Shown here one piece after another: positions 1 to 8,501 of a stretch of 36,486 bases of DNA (positions are counted from its first letter, which is position 1; every line of letters begins with the position of its first letter). The position numbers were made by a program, and so were the translations under genes. The notes beneath the pieces are model-generated. The model saw only the letters and a list, made by a program, of their open reading frames with translations, had not been told where the DNA came from and did no database searches. The DNA comes from Prochlorococcus sp. AG-347-I04. Lineage in GTDB: Bacteria; Cyanobacteriota; Cyanobacteriia; PCC-6307; Cyanobiaceae. Where the stretch lies: contig QCBL01000013.1 of assembly GCA_003281625.1 (NCBI GenBank), positions 1 to 36,486 of the forward strand. The letters are read 5' to 3'.

Positions 1-2
1 AT

Positions 3-839
3 TTTTTATGGGATATTATAGAAAAATCAAAAAATCCATTTGTAATAGATTTAGTTGATTCTATGACTTTGAATTTGAAAAGAAAATGTTCAATTTTGAA
101 AAATTTTAGAAATTATTTTTGGAAATTTGAGTACTCTAGTACAAAATTTTTCGAACAGAATTTACCATCTTTTAAATATTGTAAAAAATATATAGTTGTT
201 TCTAAGCTGGACAAAAAATACTTAAAAACAAAAAAATTTAGAAATAAAAAAAATATTTTAGTAAGTTCAATAGGGTATGAAATACCTAAAAATTTAGAAA
301 AAAAAATAAATAATAATAAGATAATTATTTTTTTTGGATCACTTTCTTACGAACCAAACCTAAGCGCAATAATGTGGCTCATAAAAAAAGTAATGCCAAT
401 AGTTTGGAGGGAGGATAAAGATATTTTAGTAAATATTGCAGGAGGAAATCCTCCAGAATTTCTTATAGATATTTGCAAAAATAATAAAAGATTAATATTA
501 CGAGCAAATCCAATTTCAATGACTAATTGTATTAAAAAAGCAACTTTAGCAGTTGCGCCATTAATATCCGGTAGCGGGCAACAATTCAAGATTATTGAAG
601 CAATGTCTAATGGTATTCCAGTTTTATCAACTACTAAAGGTTCTGATCCTTTTGGTTTCGAACATAATAAGGATTTATTTATTGCAGATACACCAAGAGA
701 ATTTGCAACTTCAATTATTGAAATTTGTAATAATCCCAAAATAAGAAAAAGCATAAGAAATAATGCTTTTTTAAATATCAAAAACAAATATTCTTGGGGA
801 ATTTTAGTTGAAGAATTGGAAAAAAATATTTATTTTTAA
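3..839 (+). CDS. Glycosyltransferase, GT4-like (5' end missing)
   Basis: The gene is truncated by the left edge. An internal ATG at 63 could be mistaken for the start, but the same frame is open back to position 3 and encodes a hydrophobic strand ending in I-D-L-V-D-S, a motif usual in the N-terminal domain of these enzymes, so coding clearly begins outside the window. Counting from the ATG at 63, there is a GT-B C-terminal domain: F-G-S-L-S-Y-E-P-N near 91-99 and the donor-site segment S-G-S-G-x-Q-F-K-I-I-E-A-M with following G-I-P-V near 169-186, where E179 is the expected donor-binding glutamate. The pattern resembles the TIGR03087-type sugar transferases of exopolysaccharide clusters. No signal peptide or transmembrane segment is visible, so it probably works at the cytoplasmic face of the membrane. 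It converges on the next gene with only 19 bp between stops. Donor and acceptor are unknown. Confidence 0.8.
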   Translation, partial: FLWDIIEKSKNPFVIDLVDSMTLNLKRKCSILKNFRNYFWKFEYSSTKFFEQNLPSFKYCKKYIVVSKLDKKYLKTKKFRNKKNILVSSIGYEIPKNLEKKINNNKIIIFFGSLSYEPNLSAIMWLIKKVMPIVWREDKDILVNIAGGNPPEFLIDICKNNKRLILRANPISMTNCIKKATLAVAPLISGSGQQFKIIEAMSNGIPVLSTTKGSDPFGFEHNKDLFIADTPREFATSIIEICNNPKIRKSIRNNAFLNIKNKYSWGILVEELEKNIYF

Positions 840-858
840 ATTTAATTTAAAATCTTAC

Positions 859-1953
859 CTAAGTTATATTTGAATGCTCTTGAATTGTTTTAAATATATA
901 ATTTGAACTTTTTTTCCAAGTCTGTTGTAAAAAAATTGTTTTTTTAATAAATGGTTTCTTAGGATAATAATTAATTATTTCTAATATCTTTTCAGATAAT
1001 TCTTGAGGTGAATAAGGATTGAAGAACAATGCTGAATCATCACATACCTCTTTCGAAGCTCCATTCTTTGAAGCAATAATATGGCATTTGGATCTCAAAG
1101 CATCTAACAATGGTATACCAAAAGATTCATAGATAGATGGGAATATAAGACAATAGGCATAAGCAAATAATACACTAATTTCAGAGGGGTCCATATATGT
1201 TTTTTTAATAATTTTAGCCCCACATTTATGATTAATTATTGCGTTTTCTTTTAATCCCACAAGATGAATTGTCCATCCTTTTAAAGAATTATTTTTTAAA
1301 AAATTTAATGCATTTATTATACATCTATAATTTTTCTGCCTATGTTCTCCTGTTATACAAAGAAACGATTTATTTTTTTTATGTGATGGGAATTCTTTTA
1401 TCTCAGATGCATTTTTTACAACGTAAATTTTAGGGTAAGTTAAATTTTGTTTTAAACAAACTTTTTCAATGTCATATTTAGCCGTATTTGATACTGTGAA
1501 TATAAATTTGGAATGCGTTAGAAACTTATAGAATGATAATTTCCTATAAATTCTTCCTAATAGATGCCTTGCTTGAAAAGTAATAGGATTGTATTTTAAA
1601 GGTAACAAACTAGCTACATCGTGAATAGTTGAAATAACATTAAAATTTTTATAAAAAGTAAAGATTCCACAGATCCCAGAAGGATAAAAAATTGTTGAAT
1701 TTTTTGTTTTTCTTGCCAAAAGAGGCAAATAAAGTTCGTACCACAAAAAGAGGTAATTGCATTTAATTAACTTAACCTTAAGGTTTTTAGGGAAAATAGA
1801 AAGATCTAAATTTAGATTAGGTATTAACAACACAAACTCTAAATCTTTAATATCTTTAGGCATATGAATTAATATATTTTTGAGATAAATGCCTATACCT
1901 CTTAAAGGAGGTTGTAAAAACCAACCGTCAATAAAAATTATATTTTTACTCAT
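859..1953 (-). CDS. Glycosyltransferase family 4 (WbaZ/MtfA-like)
   Basis: A 364-residue GT-B glycosyltransferase. Visible features: N-terminal R-G-I-G-I-Y motif (18-23), I-H-D-V-A near 110-114, the linker V-S-N-T-A-K-Y-D-I near 154-162, then T-G-E-H-R-Q-K-N-Y at 201-209 at the start of the donor domain, and P-S-x-Y-E-S-F-G-I-P-L-L-D-A near 272-285 carrying the E-x7-acidic donor motif. The order matches the mannosyltransferase/rhamnosyltransferase-like branch of GT4 found in O-antigen clusters; the actual sugar cannot be read from the sequence. It has an ATG start and full length for the family. It lies 149 bp downstream of the next minus-strand gene and may or may not share its transcript. 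Confidence 0.85.
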   Translation of the reverse strand: MSKNIIFIDGWFLQPPLRGIGIYLKNILIHMPKDIKDLEFVLLIPNLNLDLSIFPKNLKVKLIKCNYLFLWYELYLPLLARKTKNSTIFYPSGICGIFTFYKNFNVISTIHDVASLLPLKYNPITFQARHLLGRIYRKLSFYKFLTHSKFIFTVSNTAKYDIEKVCLKQNLTYPKIYVVKNASEIKEFPSHKKNKSFLCITGEHRQKNYRCIINALNFLKNNSLKGWTIHLVGLKENAIINHKCGAKIIKKTYMDPSEISVLFAYAYCLIFPSIYESFGIPLLDALRSKCHIIASKNGASKEVCDDSALFFNPYSPQELSEKILEIINYYPKKPFIKKTIFLQQTWKKSSNYIFKTIQEHSNIT

Positions 1954-2102
1954 AAGATTTATATAAAGGTTAAAAATGTAGTAGTCAAAATAAATAGATT
2001 TACTCTCTAATTTAAACTTTTTTATTTTTGATTTAGAAAAAAATACTCTTCAGTTATTCTAGAAGTTAAAATCAAATGTATTAATATTTTTTTTATTTAA
2101 AT

Positions 2103-2852
2103 TTATACACCTCCTCTAATTAAGGGATCAATTGAATATTTTTTAAATAAAACTTTAAGCTCCTTTGGATATTCTGAAATAGTCCATTTGCCTTTAAATA
2201 TAGCGGTTGCAATATATGGATAATATTCTGAGTCACAGTGAAATTTTCCTCTTTTATTGCAATCACCTGCTAAAACTCCAATTTTTATTCCTAATCTTTT
2301 TACCACTTTTTGACTTTTATATTCTAACTGCCAACAATTAACATTTAAATTTTTCTTTAATAGATTAATTAATGTATCTCTTCTCCATAAACTTGGCTGT
2401 ATAGAAAAAATCCAATCTGAATTAAGATTTATCATTTCGACAGAATTTGTTTCAGGTATTTTAATGTACTTAGCATTTATATTTTTTATAAATCTTACTG
2501 AATCTAACTTATTTTCATTAATCAGATTTATTCCTTTATTAATTTCTTTAAGATTTGCTTGCCTATATAAAATCATATCTTCATGATCCAAAACTACAAT
2601 TTCTGAATTTAAATTGGAAAGAATGTTAATTAATCTAATTGGATAATTTAAGTCTTCATCATAATAAAAAATATTTCCTGAAAGTTTAAACTTCTCTTTA
2701 TTAAATTTATGATTTGAATTTATCAAATAATAATGATTTTCCCAAAAATCTTTTCCCCATAGATAAGAAGGCATTTCTCCATCATAAATATTGCAGACAT
2801 CATAATAATCTGTATGAGTATGAGTTACCCAATCAAGGTCTTGAATTTTCAT
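2103..2852 (-). CDS. Uncharacterised GT-A-like glycan protein
   Basis: A 249-residue protein I cannot place in a named family. It has no transmembrane segment. The motif V-V-L-D-H-E-D-M at 86-93 resembles the metal-binding D-x-D strand of GT-A glycosyltransferases. Later come a Q-P-S-L-W-R-R-D stretch and a C-W-Q-L-E motif, which recall the (Q-P-x-L-W ... W-x-x-E) pattern in several unclassified capsular transferases. The N-terminus is rich in H, Y, D and W (H-T-H-T-D-Y-Y-D near 11-18). ATG start. The 149-bp and 418-bp gaps on its two sides isolate it from neighbouring genes. A glycosyltransferase role is an inference from those motifs and from the setting. Confidence 0.6.
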   Translation of the reverse strand: MKIQDLDWVTHTHTDYYDVCNIYDGEMPSYLWGKDFWENHYYLINSNHKFNKEKFKLSGNIFYYDEDLNYPIRLINILSNLNSEIVVLDHEDMILYRQANLKEINKGINLINENKLDSVRFIKNINAKYIKIPETNSVEMINLNSDWIFSIQPSLWRRDTLINLLKKNLNVNCWQLEYKSQKVVKRLGIKIGVLAGDCNKRGKFHCDSEYYPYIATAIFKGKWTISEYPKELKVLFKKYSIDPLIRGGV

Positions 2853-3270
2853 TTCAAATAAGAATTCTCAAAAAAAATTTTGCTTCTTTAATTGATAAGC
2901 CAGATTCATCGAATTTATCAAAATGAACTTTTTAGCACTCTATTAATTGTGAAAAAGCTTCTTTAATATAAAATAATCGATTACAAAACACATTTTTTAT
3001 TTATTATTATCAACAGAAAGTAATATATCTTCTGATGAGTAATTTTATCTTGCTTTAATATCCGGAAAATGAAAAAAATTAGTAAATAATTATAGTAAAT
3101 CTATGAAATAGAATAACACTATGGTTTTAAGGAAGTTTCTTAAATAATTTTCAAAATAAAAAATATTTCATGCTTTCTAAATTTTTATCCAAATATTCCT
3201 TGCACTCATATTTGTCTTTTGGATAACCTAAAATTTATAGTAAAATCTACATTTATAAATTTTATAAAAA
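2853..3270. other. 418-bp intergenic gap with possible gene scrap
   Basis: This is the longest gene-free stretch of the window and is almost entirely A/T. On the minus strand about 3226-3142 a stop-bounded frame reads I-L-G-Y-P-K-D-K-Y-E-C-K-E-Y-L-D and ends at a TGA after roughly 27 codons. It has no start codon and a composition more protein-like than its surroundings, so it may be the tail of a decayed gene. A 19-nt interrupted palindrome (arms TTTAAG at 3126-3131 and CTTAAA at 3139-3144) lies downstream of the ABC exporter gene but has no following T-run on the minus strand. No confident promoter, RNA or repeat is visible. Confidence 0.35.
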
Positions 3271-5061
3271 CTATTTATCAATATTTTTATTTTCATATAA
3301 TTGGCCATTTCTTAATTCTATTATTTTATCGCAAAAGTCTAAGGTAGTTAATCTATGAGCAATAACTAAGATTGTGATATTTGGATTCAAACTTTTTATA
3401 GAATCCATAATTTTTTTTTCAGTTTCTTTATCTAAAGCACTAGTGGCTTCATCTAAAATAATTAAATCTGTTTCTTTATATAAAGCTCTAGCAATGCCTA
3501 TTCTTTGTCTCTGCCCGCCACTTAATTTTATACCTTTTTCGCCAACACTATTTTTATAATTTTGATTCGAGGACTCTATAAATGATGAGATATATGCCTT
3601 CTTAGCGACTTCTTTTACTTTATCCATATTAATTTCTTTGTCTGGTATTCCAAAAGCTATATTTTTTGCAAATGAGCTATCTGTTAGATAAATATCCTGA
3701 GGTACATGAGTAATATTTTTATGCCATTTATCAATATATCTTCTAGAGTGAATATCATCACCATCTACTAATACTTGGCCATTAGTAGGTTTTAAGAGGC
3801 CCATAATAATATCTATTAAAGTACTTTTACCAGATCCTGTAATGCCCTTAATACCAATCCTTTCCCCTCTCTTTATTACAAAATTTATGTCTTTTAAAAT
3901 ATATGGTTTGTCATAACTATATCTAAAACTTAATGATTTAATTTCAATAGATTTTTTTATTGATTTTTTAATGATACTAAGACTATTAATATAATTATTA
4001 ACTAGTTTATTTTCAACATTTTGTTCTAAAGAATTAATTACATTTCTAATTTCGGAACTATAAGAATTTACTGTTGCCCATGCATTATATGATTGCTGCA
4101 TTGCAGGAAGTAGCCTTTGAGCGCCAAGAGCGAAAGCTCCTAATAAAGGAAGAGTTTCCTTAATTTGAAATTCACCTATTCCATATATAATAATTGATAT
4201 TAAGACTAAAAAGATTATACCCAAAACCTCGAGAACATTTCTTGGAAAGATAGATAAAAAAATACTATCGGCATTTTTAAAACGCATATTAATATCTATT
4301 TTTTCATAAATATCAATGAAGTTTTTATATGCTTTATTCAGAATTATATCTCTTATTGATCCTAAACTTTCTTGAATAATTTTAACCTGTATTTGATTCG
4401 CATTTGCGATATATTGACTATTTCTCATTAACCTTGATTTTACTTTTAGCATTAGAACTAAATATGCAAAAGTAAACACCAAAAGAAGTATAAATGCAAT
4501 TTTATAATTAACAATAAACAGACCAATAGTAATTAAAATCGATATTATCAGGTTTGAAATAAACCATAAGGTTTGATGAAACACCAATATTACAGAATTT
4601 AAGTAAGTTGTATTTGTAGAAATAACAGAACTAGTATTTTTCTCTATTTGAACATCATAAGGTTGCAAAAGAGTATTTATATATGACTTACAACTTATTT
4701 CGCTCCCTAGTGATGCGGCATATCTGCCACTTAACCATACAGATGAGAGTTTAATGGAAGCAGCAAGTATCGTAATTACTATAAAAACAATTGCAATTGG
4801 ATTGAATAATTGATCTGCTGATTCAAGGTTTAAATATTTATAAAAAGGTTGAAATCTTTTTAATTTCAAAAGACTTTCAGGATCAGTTAAAACTGTTAAA
4901 AAAGGAATTACTGCAGTAAATGAAATCATTTCTGCAAAGCCGCTTAAAAGCATTAATACTAATAATAAAAAAAATTGAATTTTTCTTTTTTTAGGAAAAT
5001 ATTTCCATAATTTTATTAAAAGAATTAATTCATTATTATTTTTAGAGATAATTTTTTTCAA
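3271..5061 (-). CDS. ABC exporter, fused membrane and ATPase domains (PglK-like glycan flippase)
   Basis: A 596-residue half-transporter. The N-terminal membrane domain has about six hydrophobic segments (roughly 30-55, 88-108, 155-180, 185-205, 280-302 and a weaker one near 305-325). The ATPase domain carries Walker A G-I-T-G-S-G-K-S-T (406-414), Q-loop V-P-Q-D (453-456), signature L-S-G-G-Q (513-517), Walker B L-I-I-L-D-E (533-538) and switch His569. The A-E-M-I-S-F opening of helix 1 and the L-P-L-L-G-A-F stretch before the linker resemble PglK/Wzk-type lipid-linked oligosaccharide flippases. Function: ATP-driven transfer of a polyprenyl-linked glycan across the inner membrane, probably as a dimer. 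Start is TTG at 5061; a TAA four codons upstream rules out a longer reading. It is the last gene of a minus-strand operon and has a paralogue at 23415-25130. Confidence 0.88.
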   Translation of the reverse strand: MKKIISKNNNELILLIKLWKYFPKKRKIQFFLLLVLMLLSGFAEMISFTAVIPFLTVLTDPESLLKLKRFQPFYKYLNLESADQLFNPIAIVFIVITILAASIKLSSVWLSGRYAASLGSEISCKSYINTLLQPYDVQIEKNTSSVISTNTTYLNSVILVFHQTLWFISNLIISILITIGLFIVNYKIAFILLLVFTFAYLVLMLKVKSRLMRNSQYIANANQIQVKIIQESLGSIRDIILNKAYKNFIDIYEKIDINMRFKNADSIFLSIFPRNVLEVLGIIFLVLISIIIYGIGEFQIKETLPLLGAFALGAQRLLPAMQQSYNAWATVNSYSSEIRNVINSLEQNVENKLVNNYINSLSIIKKSIKKSIEIKSLSFRYSYDKPYILKDINFVIKRGERIGIKGITGSGKSTLIDIIMGLLKPTNGQVLVDGDDIHSRRYIDKWHKNITHVPQDIYLTDSSFAKNIAFGIPDKEINMDKVKEVAKKAYISSFIESSNQNYKNSVGEKGIKLSGGQRQRIGIARALYKETDLIILDEATSALDKETEKKIMDSIKSLNPNITILVIAHRLTTLDFCDKIIELRNGQLYENKNIDK

Positions 5062-5086
5062 ATTTATAAAATCTTAATAAGGGTTT

Positions 5087-5524
5087 TCATAAAATTAAAG
5101 ACATTGAATATCCAGAACAATTGAATCCTAACTTTTCATAAAAAAACTTTTTTTCTCCCCTACATTCTAAAACCAATTTATAACAATTTTCATTTCTAGC
5201 ATTATCTATTAACTCTTGCATTATTAATTTACCAATTCCTCGCCCCCTATAATTTTCAAGTACTGCAATCTCTTCTATAAATCCAATAATACCTCCTCTA
5301 ATTTTTCTTGATAAATGTAAGGAACCAAAACCAATAACTTTTTCAGTATTTCCATTATTAATTGAATCTATTGCAACTACACCGAATACGTACTTTTGGT
5401 TAAGGAATAACTTTAAAATTGATTTATAGTTTGTTTTTTTAGGATAAAAATTACTTATTAATTGAAGCAAAATTATTATTTCACTTAAGTATTTTTCTTC
5501 GATTGGCTTTAATTGAATTCCCAT
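5087..5524 (-). CDS. GNAT N-acetyltransferase, GNA1-like
   Basis: A 145-residue single-domain GNAT. Acetyl-CoA motif A is R-G-R-G-I-G (93-98), preceded by I-E-E-I-A-V (83-88). The C-terminal half has C-Y-K-L-V-L-E-C (114-121) and F-Y-E-K-L-G-F (128-134). This combination (I-E-[DE]-I-x-V, R-G-x-G-x-G, C-Y-K-x-x-L-x-C, F-Y-E-K-x-G) is the pattern I associate with glucosamine-6-phosphate N-acetyltransferase (GNA1), uncommon in bacteria, which normally use GlmU. So it may acetylate GlcN-6-P or, given the WecE-type aminotransferase in the same operon, a 4-amino sugar nucleotide. Only 8 bp separate it from the GT2 gene upstream and 25 bp from the exporter downstream. GNAT assignment is secure; substrate is inference. 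Confidence 0.85.
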   Translation of the reverse strand: MGIQLKPIEEKYLSEIIILLQLISNFYPKKTNYKSILKLFLNQKYVFGVVAIDSINNGNTEKVIGFGSLHLSRKIRGGIIGFIEEIAVLENYRGRGIGKLIMQELIDNARNENCYKLVLECRGEKKFFYEKLGFNCSGYSMSLIL

Positions 5525-5532
5525 TTAATCTT

Positions 5533-6420
5533 CTACAAATAAATACCAAATTTTCTAAGTATATTATTTAAATTATTAGCAAAATTATAAAGCCTCTTAT
5601 TTTTTTTCAAATTTTTCTTCAAAGGAGTAAAAGAACTCAACCCATCCCCTATGATTATTTCTTTTTTCATTGGCTTAATATCTTCTTTATACAATTTAAA
5701 CCCTTTGCTTGAATAATACTTTAAAGCTTTATTGAATCTAATAATTGAATCATCTTTACTTGATATTCCCTTATTATCGTTACCTAAAAGATGAGCTAAT
5801 TTTGGATTACTTCCCCATAGATCAAAATCATTAGGTGGATGTGGTGGAACAAATGTTTCTAATCCTAAGTATTTTTGAATTGTATAAGAGAAATGAATAT
5901 CTTCCCCTGCAATATTACTAAAATTTTTTGGTGGTAATTCACGCCAAAAAGTACTGAGCCATTCTCTTTTAAAGAACCAGCAATGACCAACTATATCAAC
6001 TTTTTCAGTTTTGATATTTGGGTTATCCCATCCAATACAAATATTCGGAGAGTATCTTGTCTTTGATTTAAATCTTAATCCCCGAGTTCCTAAAAGACCT
6101 TCATTTTGTTTGATCGTTTCTAGGCAATTCTCAAACCATTTTTTACCTGGGATAGTATCATCATCAAAAATACAAACATATTCAGTTTTAGCATTGAGTG
6201 CAAATGCAAATCTTGCCCAAACTCCATAATTATAATTATTACAAGATATATAAGCTTTTGAAAAATACCTTTTAGGAATTTCGAATCCCCCTTTATTTTG
6301 CCAAATCAATATTTCTTTTGGTTTTATAGATTGAGCATTAATTGCATTTAATTGAATTTTAAGATTATTTAATCTCTCAAAAACATTTAAAATTACAGTT
6401 ATTTCTTTTTGTTTTACCAT
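5533..6420 (-). CDS. Glycosyltransferase family 2 (GT-A)
   Basis: A cytoplasmic GT-A transferase of 295 residues. From the ATG: the nucleotide-binding opening I-T-V-I-L-N-V-F-E-R, the metal-binding D-D-D near 86-88 (context C-I-F-D-D-D-T-I-P-G) and the acceptor/catalytic-region motif A-G-E-D-I-H-F near 171-177. A P-P-H-P-P-N-D segment follows, which I cannot assign. Start choice: a GTG at 6429 is in frame and would add three residues, but that GTG lies inside AAGGTGG (6432-6426), a good ribosome-binding site five bases before the ATG at 6420, so I prefer the ATG. The upstream stop (6425-6423) sits between them, so this gene starts just after its neighbour ends and is probably translationally coupled. 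Sugar specificity unknown. Confidence 0.87.
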   Translation of the reverse strand: MVKQKEITVILNVFERLNNLKIQLNAINAQSIKPKEILIWQNKGGFEIPKRYFSKAYISCNNYNYGVWARFAFALNAKTEYVCIFDDDTIPGKKWFENCLETIKQNEGLLGTRGLRFKSKTRYSPNICIGWDNPNIKTEKVDIVGHCWFFKREWLSTFWRELPPKNFSNIAGEDIHFSYTIQKYLGLETFVPPHPPNDFDLWGSNPKLAHLLGNDNKGISSKDDSIIRFNKALKYYSSKGFKLYKEDIKPMKKEIIIGDGLSSFTPLKKNLKKNKRLYNFANNLNNILRKFGIYL

Positions 6421-6422
6421 TA

Positions 6423-7229
6423 TTACCACCTTATTCGAAAACTAGGTCTCAATTTCTTTAAAAAGGGAATTATTCCTTTTGAGAAATATATTTCATGGTA
6501 AGTTCTTGTGATCTCCTGCAAACCAATTAAATCATTTATTGATGTGCCTATATCCAAGAAAGTAATATCATTTCTTTGATTGAATAATTCAAAACCGATA
6601 ATATTTGATAATGATGAGGCTGATGAAAGAATTAATGATCCTGATGGAATATCAAATAAATTATTTAAAATATCATTTTTCACGTTTTGGTAATTTGAAA
6701 AAAAATTATCCGGTACCATTAAATGCTTAGATTTCTCCAAAATATTCTTTGGGATTGCTCTATAGTTAGCAATAAGATAAATATGCTCATAATTAGCAAA
6801 TTCAGGGACAATATTTTTTCTAAAAAAAATATAATTTGAATTAATTAAAAGATCGGCAAAAGTAATATTTTGATCTAAACCGCCGTGAAGAGTGATCATT
6901 AATTCTCTGTCTTTTTTAAACCTTTTATGCGGCATTCCTTTATAGTAATTTGGCATCTTTTTTATTGCAGATATCAATAGATCCTCTCTTAAATCAATAT
7001 TAGAATTAGGATCAAACTCTTTTGTATCAATATCAGAGAAATTGTTATTGAATATTTTTCCTTTAAAGTGTGTCTTACCCTTAGATATTTTTAAATACCT
7101 ATTCTTTATTATTTCTGTCTCACCATCACTATATCTAACGAAACAAAAAGGTTCTTTATCTTTTATTTTTTGATGAAAATTTTTAATATCCTTCAAAGCA
7201 ATAGGTTTAAATTTATTATTAGCACTCAT
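6423..7229 (-). CDS. GT-D fold glycosyltransferase (DUF1792-like)
   Basis: A 268-residue protein with F-C-F-V-R-Y-S-D-G-E at 28-37. The R-[FY]-[GS]-D-G-E motif is characteristic of the GT-D superfamily (DUF1792, type example a pneumococcal glucosyltransferase), in which the D-x-E acids bind the metal and sugar nucleotide. Further support is a C-terminal F-L-D-I-G-T-S stretch, where this family has a D-I-G segment, and a mid-protein region rich in aromatic residues. No membrane segment. ATG start. It sits between the aminotransferase gene (65-bp gap) and the GT2 gene (essentially touching), so it likely adds a sugar to the same repeat unit. Family call is by motif only; the rest of the protein is divergent. 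Confidence 0.65.
   Translation of the reverse strand: MSANNKFKPIALKDIKNFHQKIKDKEPFCFVRYSDGETEIIKNRYLKISKGKTHFKGKIFNNNFSDIDTKEFDPNSNIDLREDLLISAIKKMPNYYKGMPHKRFKKDRELMITLHGGLDQNITFADLLINSNYIFFRKNIVPEFANYEHIYLIANYRAIPKNILEKSKHLMVPDNFFSNYQNVKNDILNNLFDIPSGSLILSSASSLSNIIGFELFNQRNDITFLDIGTSINDLIGLQEITRTYHEIYFSKGIIPFLKKLRPSFRIRW
6426..6432 (-). promoter_or_regulatory. Ribosome-binding site that decides the GT2 start
   Basis: Read on the minus strand, AAGGTGG lies five bases before the ATG at 6420. It overlaps the alternative GTG start (6429-6427) and the end of the upstream gene. The sequence is Shine-Dalgarno-like and in an otherwise A/T background stands out; it argues for initiation at the ATG and coupling to the upstream gene. 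Confidence 0.5.
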
Positions 7230-7294
7230 TAAATTTTTAATTCTTTTTTAATAATAAGTTAAATTAAGAAAAAAATTAAATTTAAATCTTTTCT

Positions 7295-8437
7295 CTACAA
7301 ATTTTTTAAGGTTTTTTCCAGCATATCAACTATATATATTTGTTTTTCAATCGTTAAACCTATCCACATAGGAAGTCTGATAATTGAATTAGCACAATAA
7401 TTTGTTTTATTCATTGAACCTGATATTTGACAATATTTAATCCCAGCCTTTGAAGAATGAAGAGGTTCATAATGAGAAGTTACTTGAATATTATTTTCAA
7501 ATAATTTTTGTATGATTTTATCCCTCTTATTTTTCTCCACAAGGATAAAATATATATGACCATTATGCTTACATTCATTTGGTATTTTGGGTCTTTTTAT
7601 CAAACCTTTTTTTTCTAAAGATAAAAGCATTGAGTGGTAATTATTCCAAATAGATAATCTTTCTTTTGTAATCCTTTTAGAAAGATTTAATTGATTCAAT
7701 AGAAATGCTGATACTATTTCAGCTGGCAAATAAGAAGAGCCAATATCACACCATGTATATTTATCAATCTCTCCCTTGATATAAATACTTCTATTAGTTC
7801 CTTTTTCACGAATAATTTCAGATCTTTCAATAAACTCCTCATTATTAACAATTAAAGCTCCTCCTTCTCCTGAAATAATATTTTTAGTTTCATGGAAACT
7901 AAATGAGCCCAAGTCTCCAATAGCTCCAAGAGGTTTACCTTTGTAACTACCCATAAGACCTTGCGCTGCATCTTCAGCAACAAAAAGTCTATACTCTTTT
8001 GCAATATTTATAATAGTATCCATTTCTGCTGATACTCCTGCATAATGAACTGGAATAATTGCCTTTGTTTTTTTATTTATGGCATTTTCAATGTAGTTTT
8101 CATCTATATTTAGTGTATCTTCTCTAATATCAACGAACCTAGGTATACCTCCTCTTAAAACAATAGCATTAGCTGTTGAGACAAAAGTATAAGATGGCAT
8201 TATAACTTCATCTCCAGCATTTATGTTCATTAATATTGCACTCATTTCTAATGCAGCTGTGCATGAATGTGTTAAGAGAGCTTTATTAGATTTAGTATAA
8301 TTTTCTAACCATTTATTTATTTTTTTAGTATAAAAACCATCACCTGATAAAGAAGTTAATCCTCTATTTAATTTGTTAAAGAAATCTTCATCTAATGATG
8401 TTACAAATGGCTTATTAAATGTTATTAAATCTTTCAT
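7295..8437 (-). CDS. wecE: dTDP-4-amino-4,6-dideoxygalactose transaminase
   Basis: A 380-residue PLP-dependent DegT/DnrJ/EryC1/StrS aminotransferase. The Schiff-base lysine is K185 in S-F-H-E-T-K-N; E-D-A-A-Q at 155-159 supplies the PLP-ring aspartate; S-Y-T-F-V-S-T-A-N near 82-90 and G-T-x-A-like G-x-C-T-A-A-L near 58-64 complete the cofactor site. The stretch R-E-K-G-T-N-R-S, D-K-Y-T-W-C-D-I-G-S-S-Y is diagnostic for the WecE/RffA branch, which aminates dTDP-4-keto-6-deoxy-D-glucose using glutamate. The substrate is supplied by the rfbA/rfbB products encoded nearby. It is the second gene of the minus-strand operon, after the glycosylphosphotransferase. The branch assignment is strong; the final sugar depends on the following acetyltransferase. 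Confidence 0.9.
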   Translation of the reverse strand: MKDLITFNKPFVTSLDEDFFNKLNRGLTSLSGDGFYTKKINKWLENYTKSNKALLTHSCTAALEMSAILMNINAGDEVIMPSYTFVSTANAIVLRGGIPRFVDIREDTLNIDENYIENAINKKTKAIIPVHYAGVSAEMDTIINIAKEYRLFVAEDAAQGLMGSYKGKPLGAIGDLGSFSFHETKNIISGEGGALIVNNEEFIERSEIIREKGTNRSIYIKGEIDKYTWCDIGSSYLPAEIVSAFLLNQLNLSKRITKERLSIWNNYHSMLLSLEKKGLIKRPKIPNECKHNGHIYFILVEKNKRDKIIQKLFENNIQVTSHYEPLHSSKAGIKYCQISGSMNKTNYCANSIIRLPMWIGLTIEKQIYIVDMLEKTLKNL

Positions 8438-8501
8438 TTAGAAAAAAATAAAATGTATTGACTTTTCAAAAATAAAAAATTATGGTTTGGATTCATAATA
8501 T

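Noticed and set aside
3126..3144. Palindrome downstream of the first ABC exporter as a terminator.
   Set aside because: Arms are only six solid base pairs with no T-run following on the minus strand.
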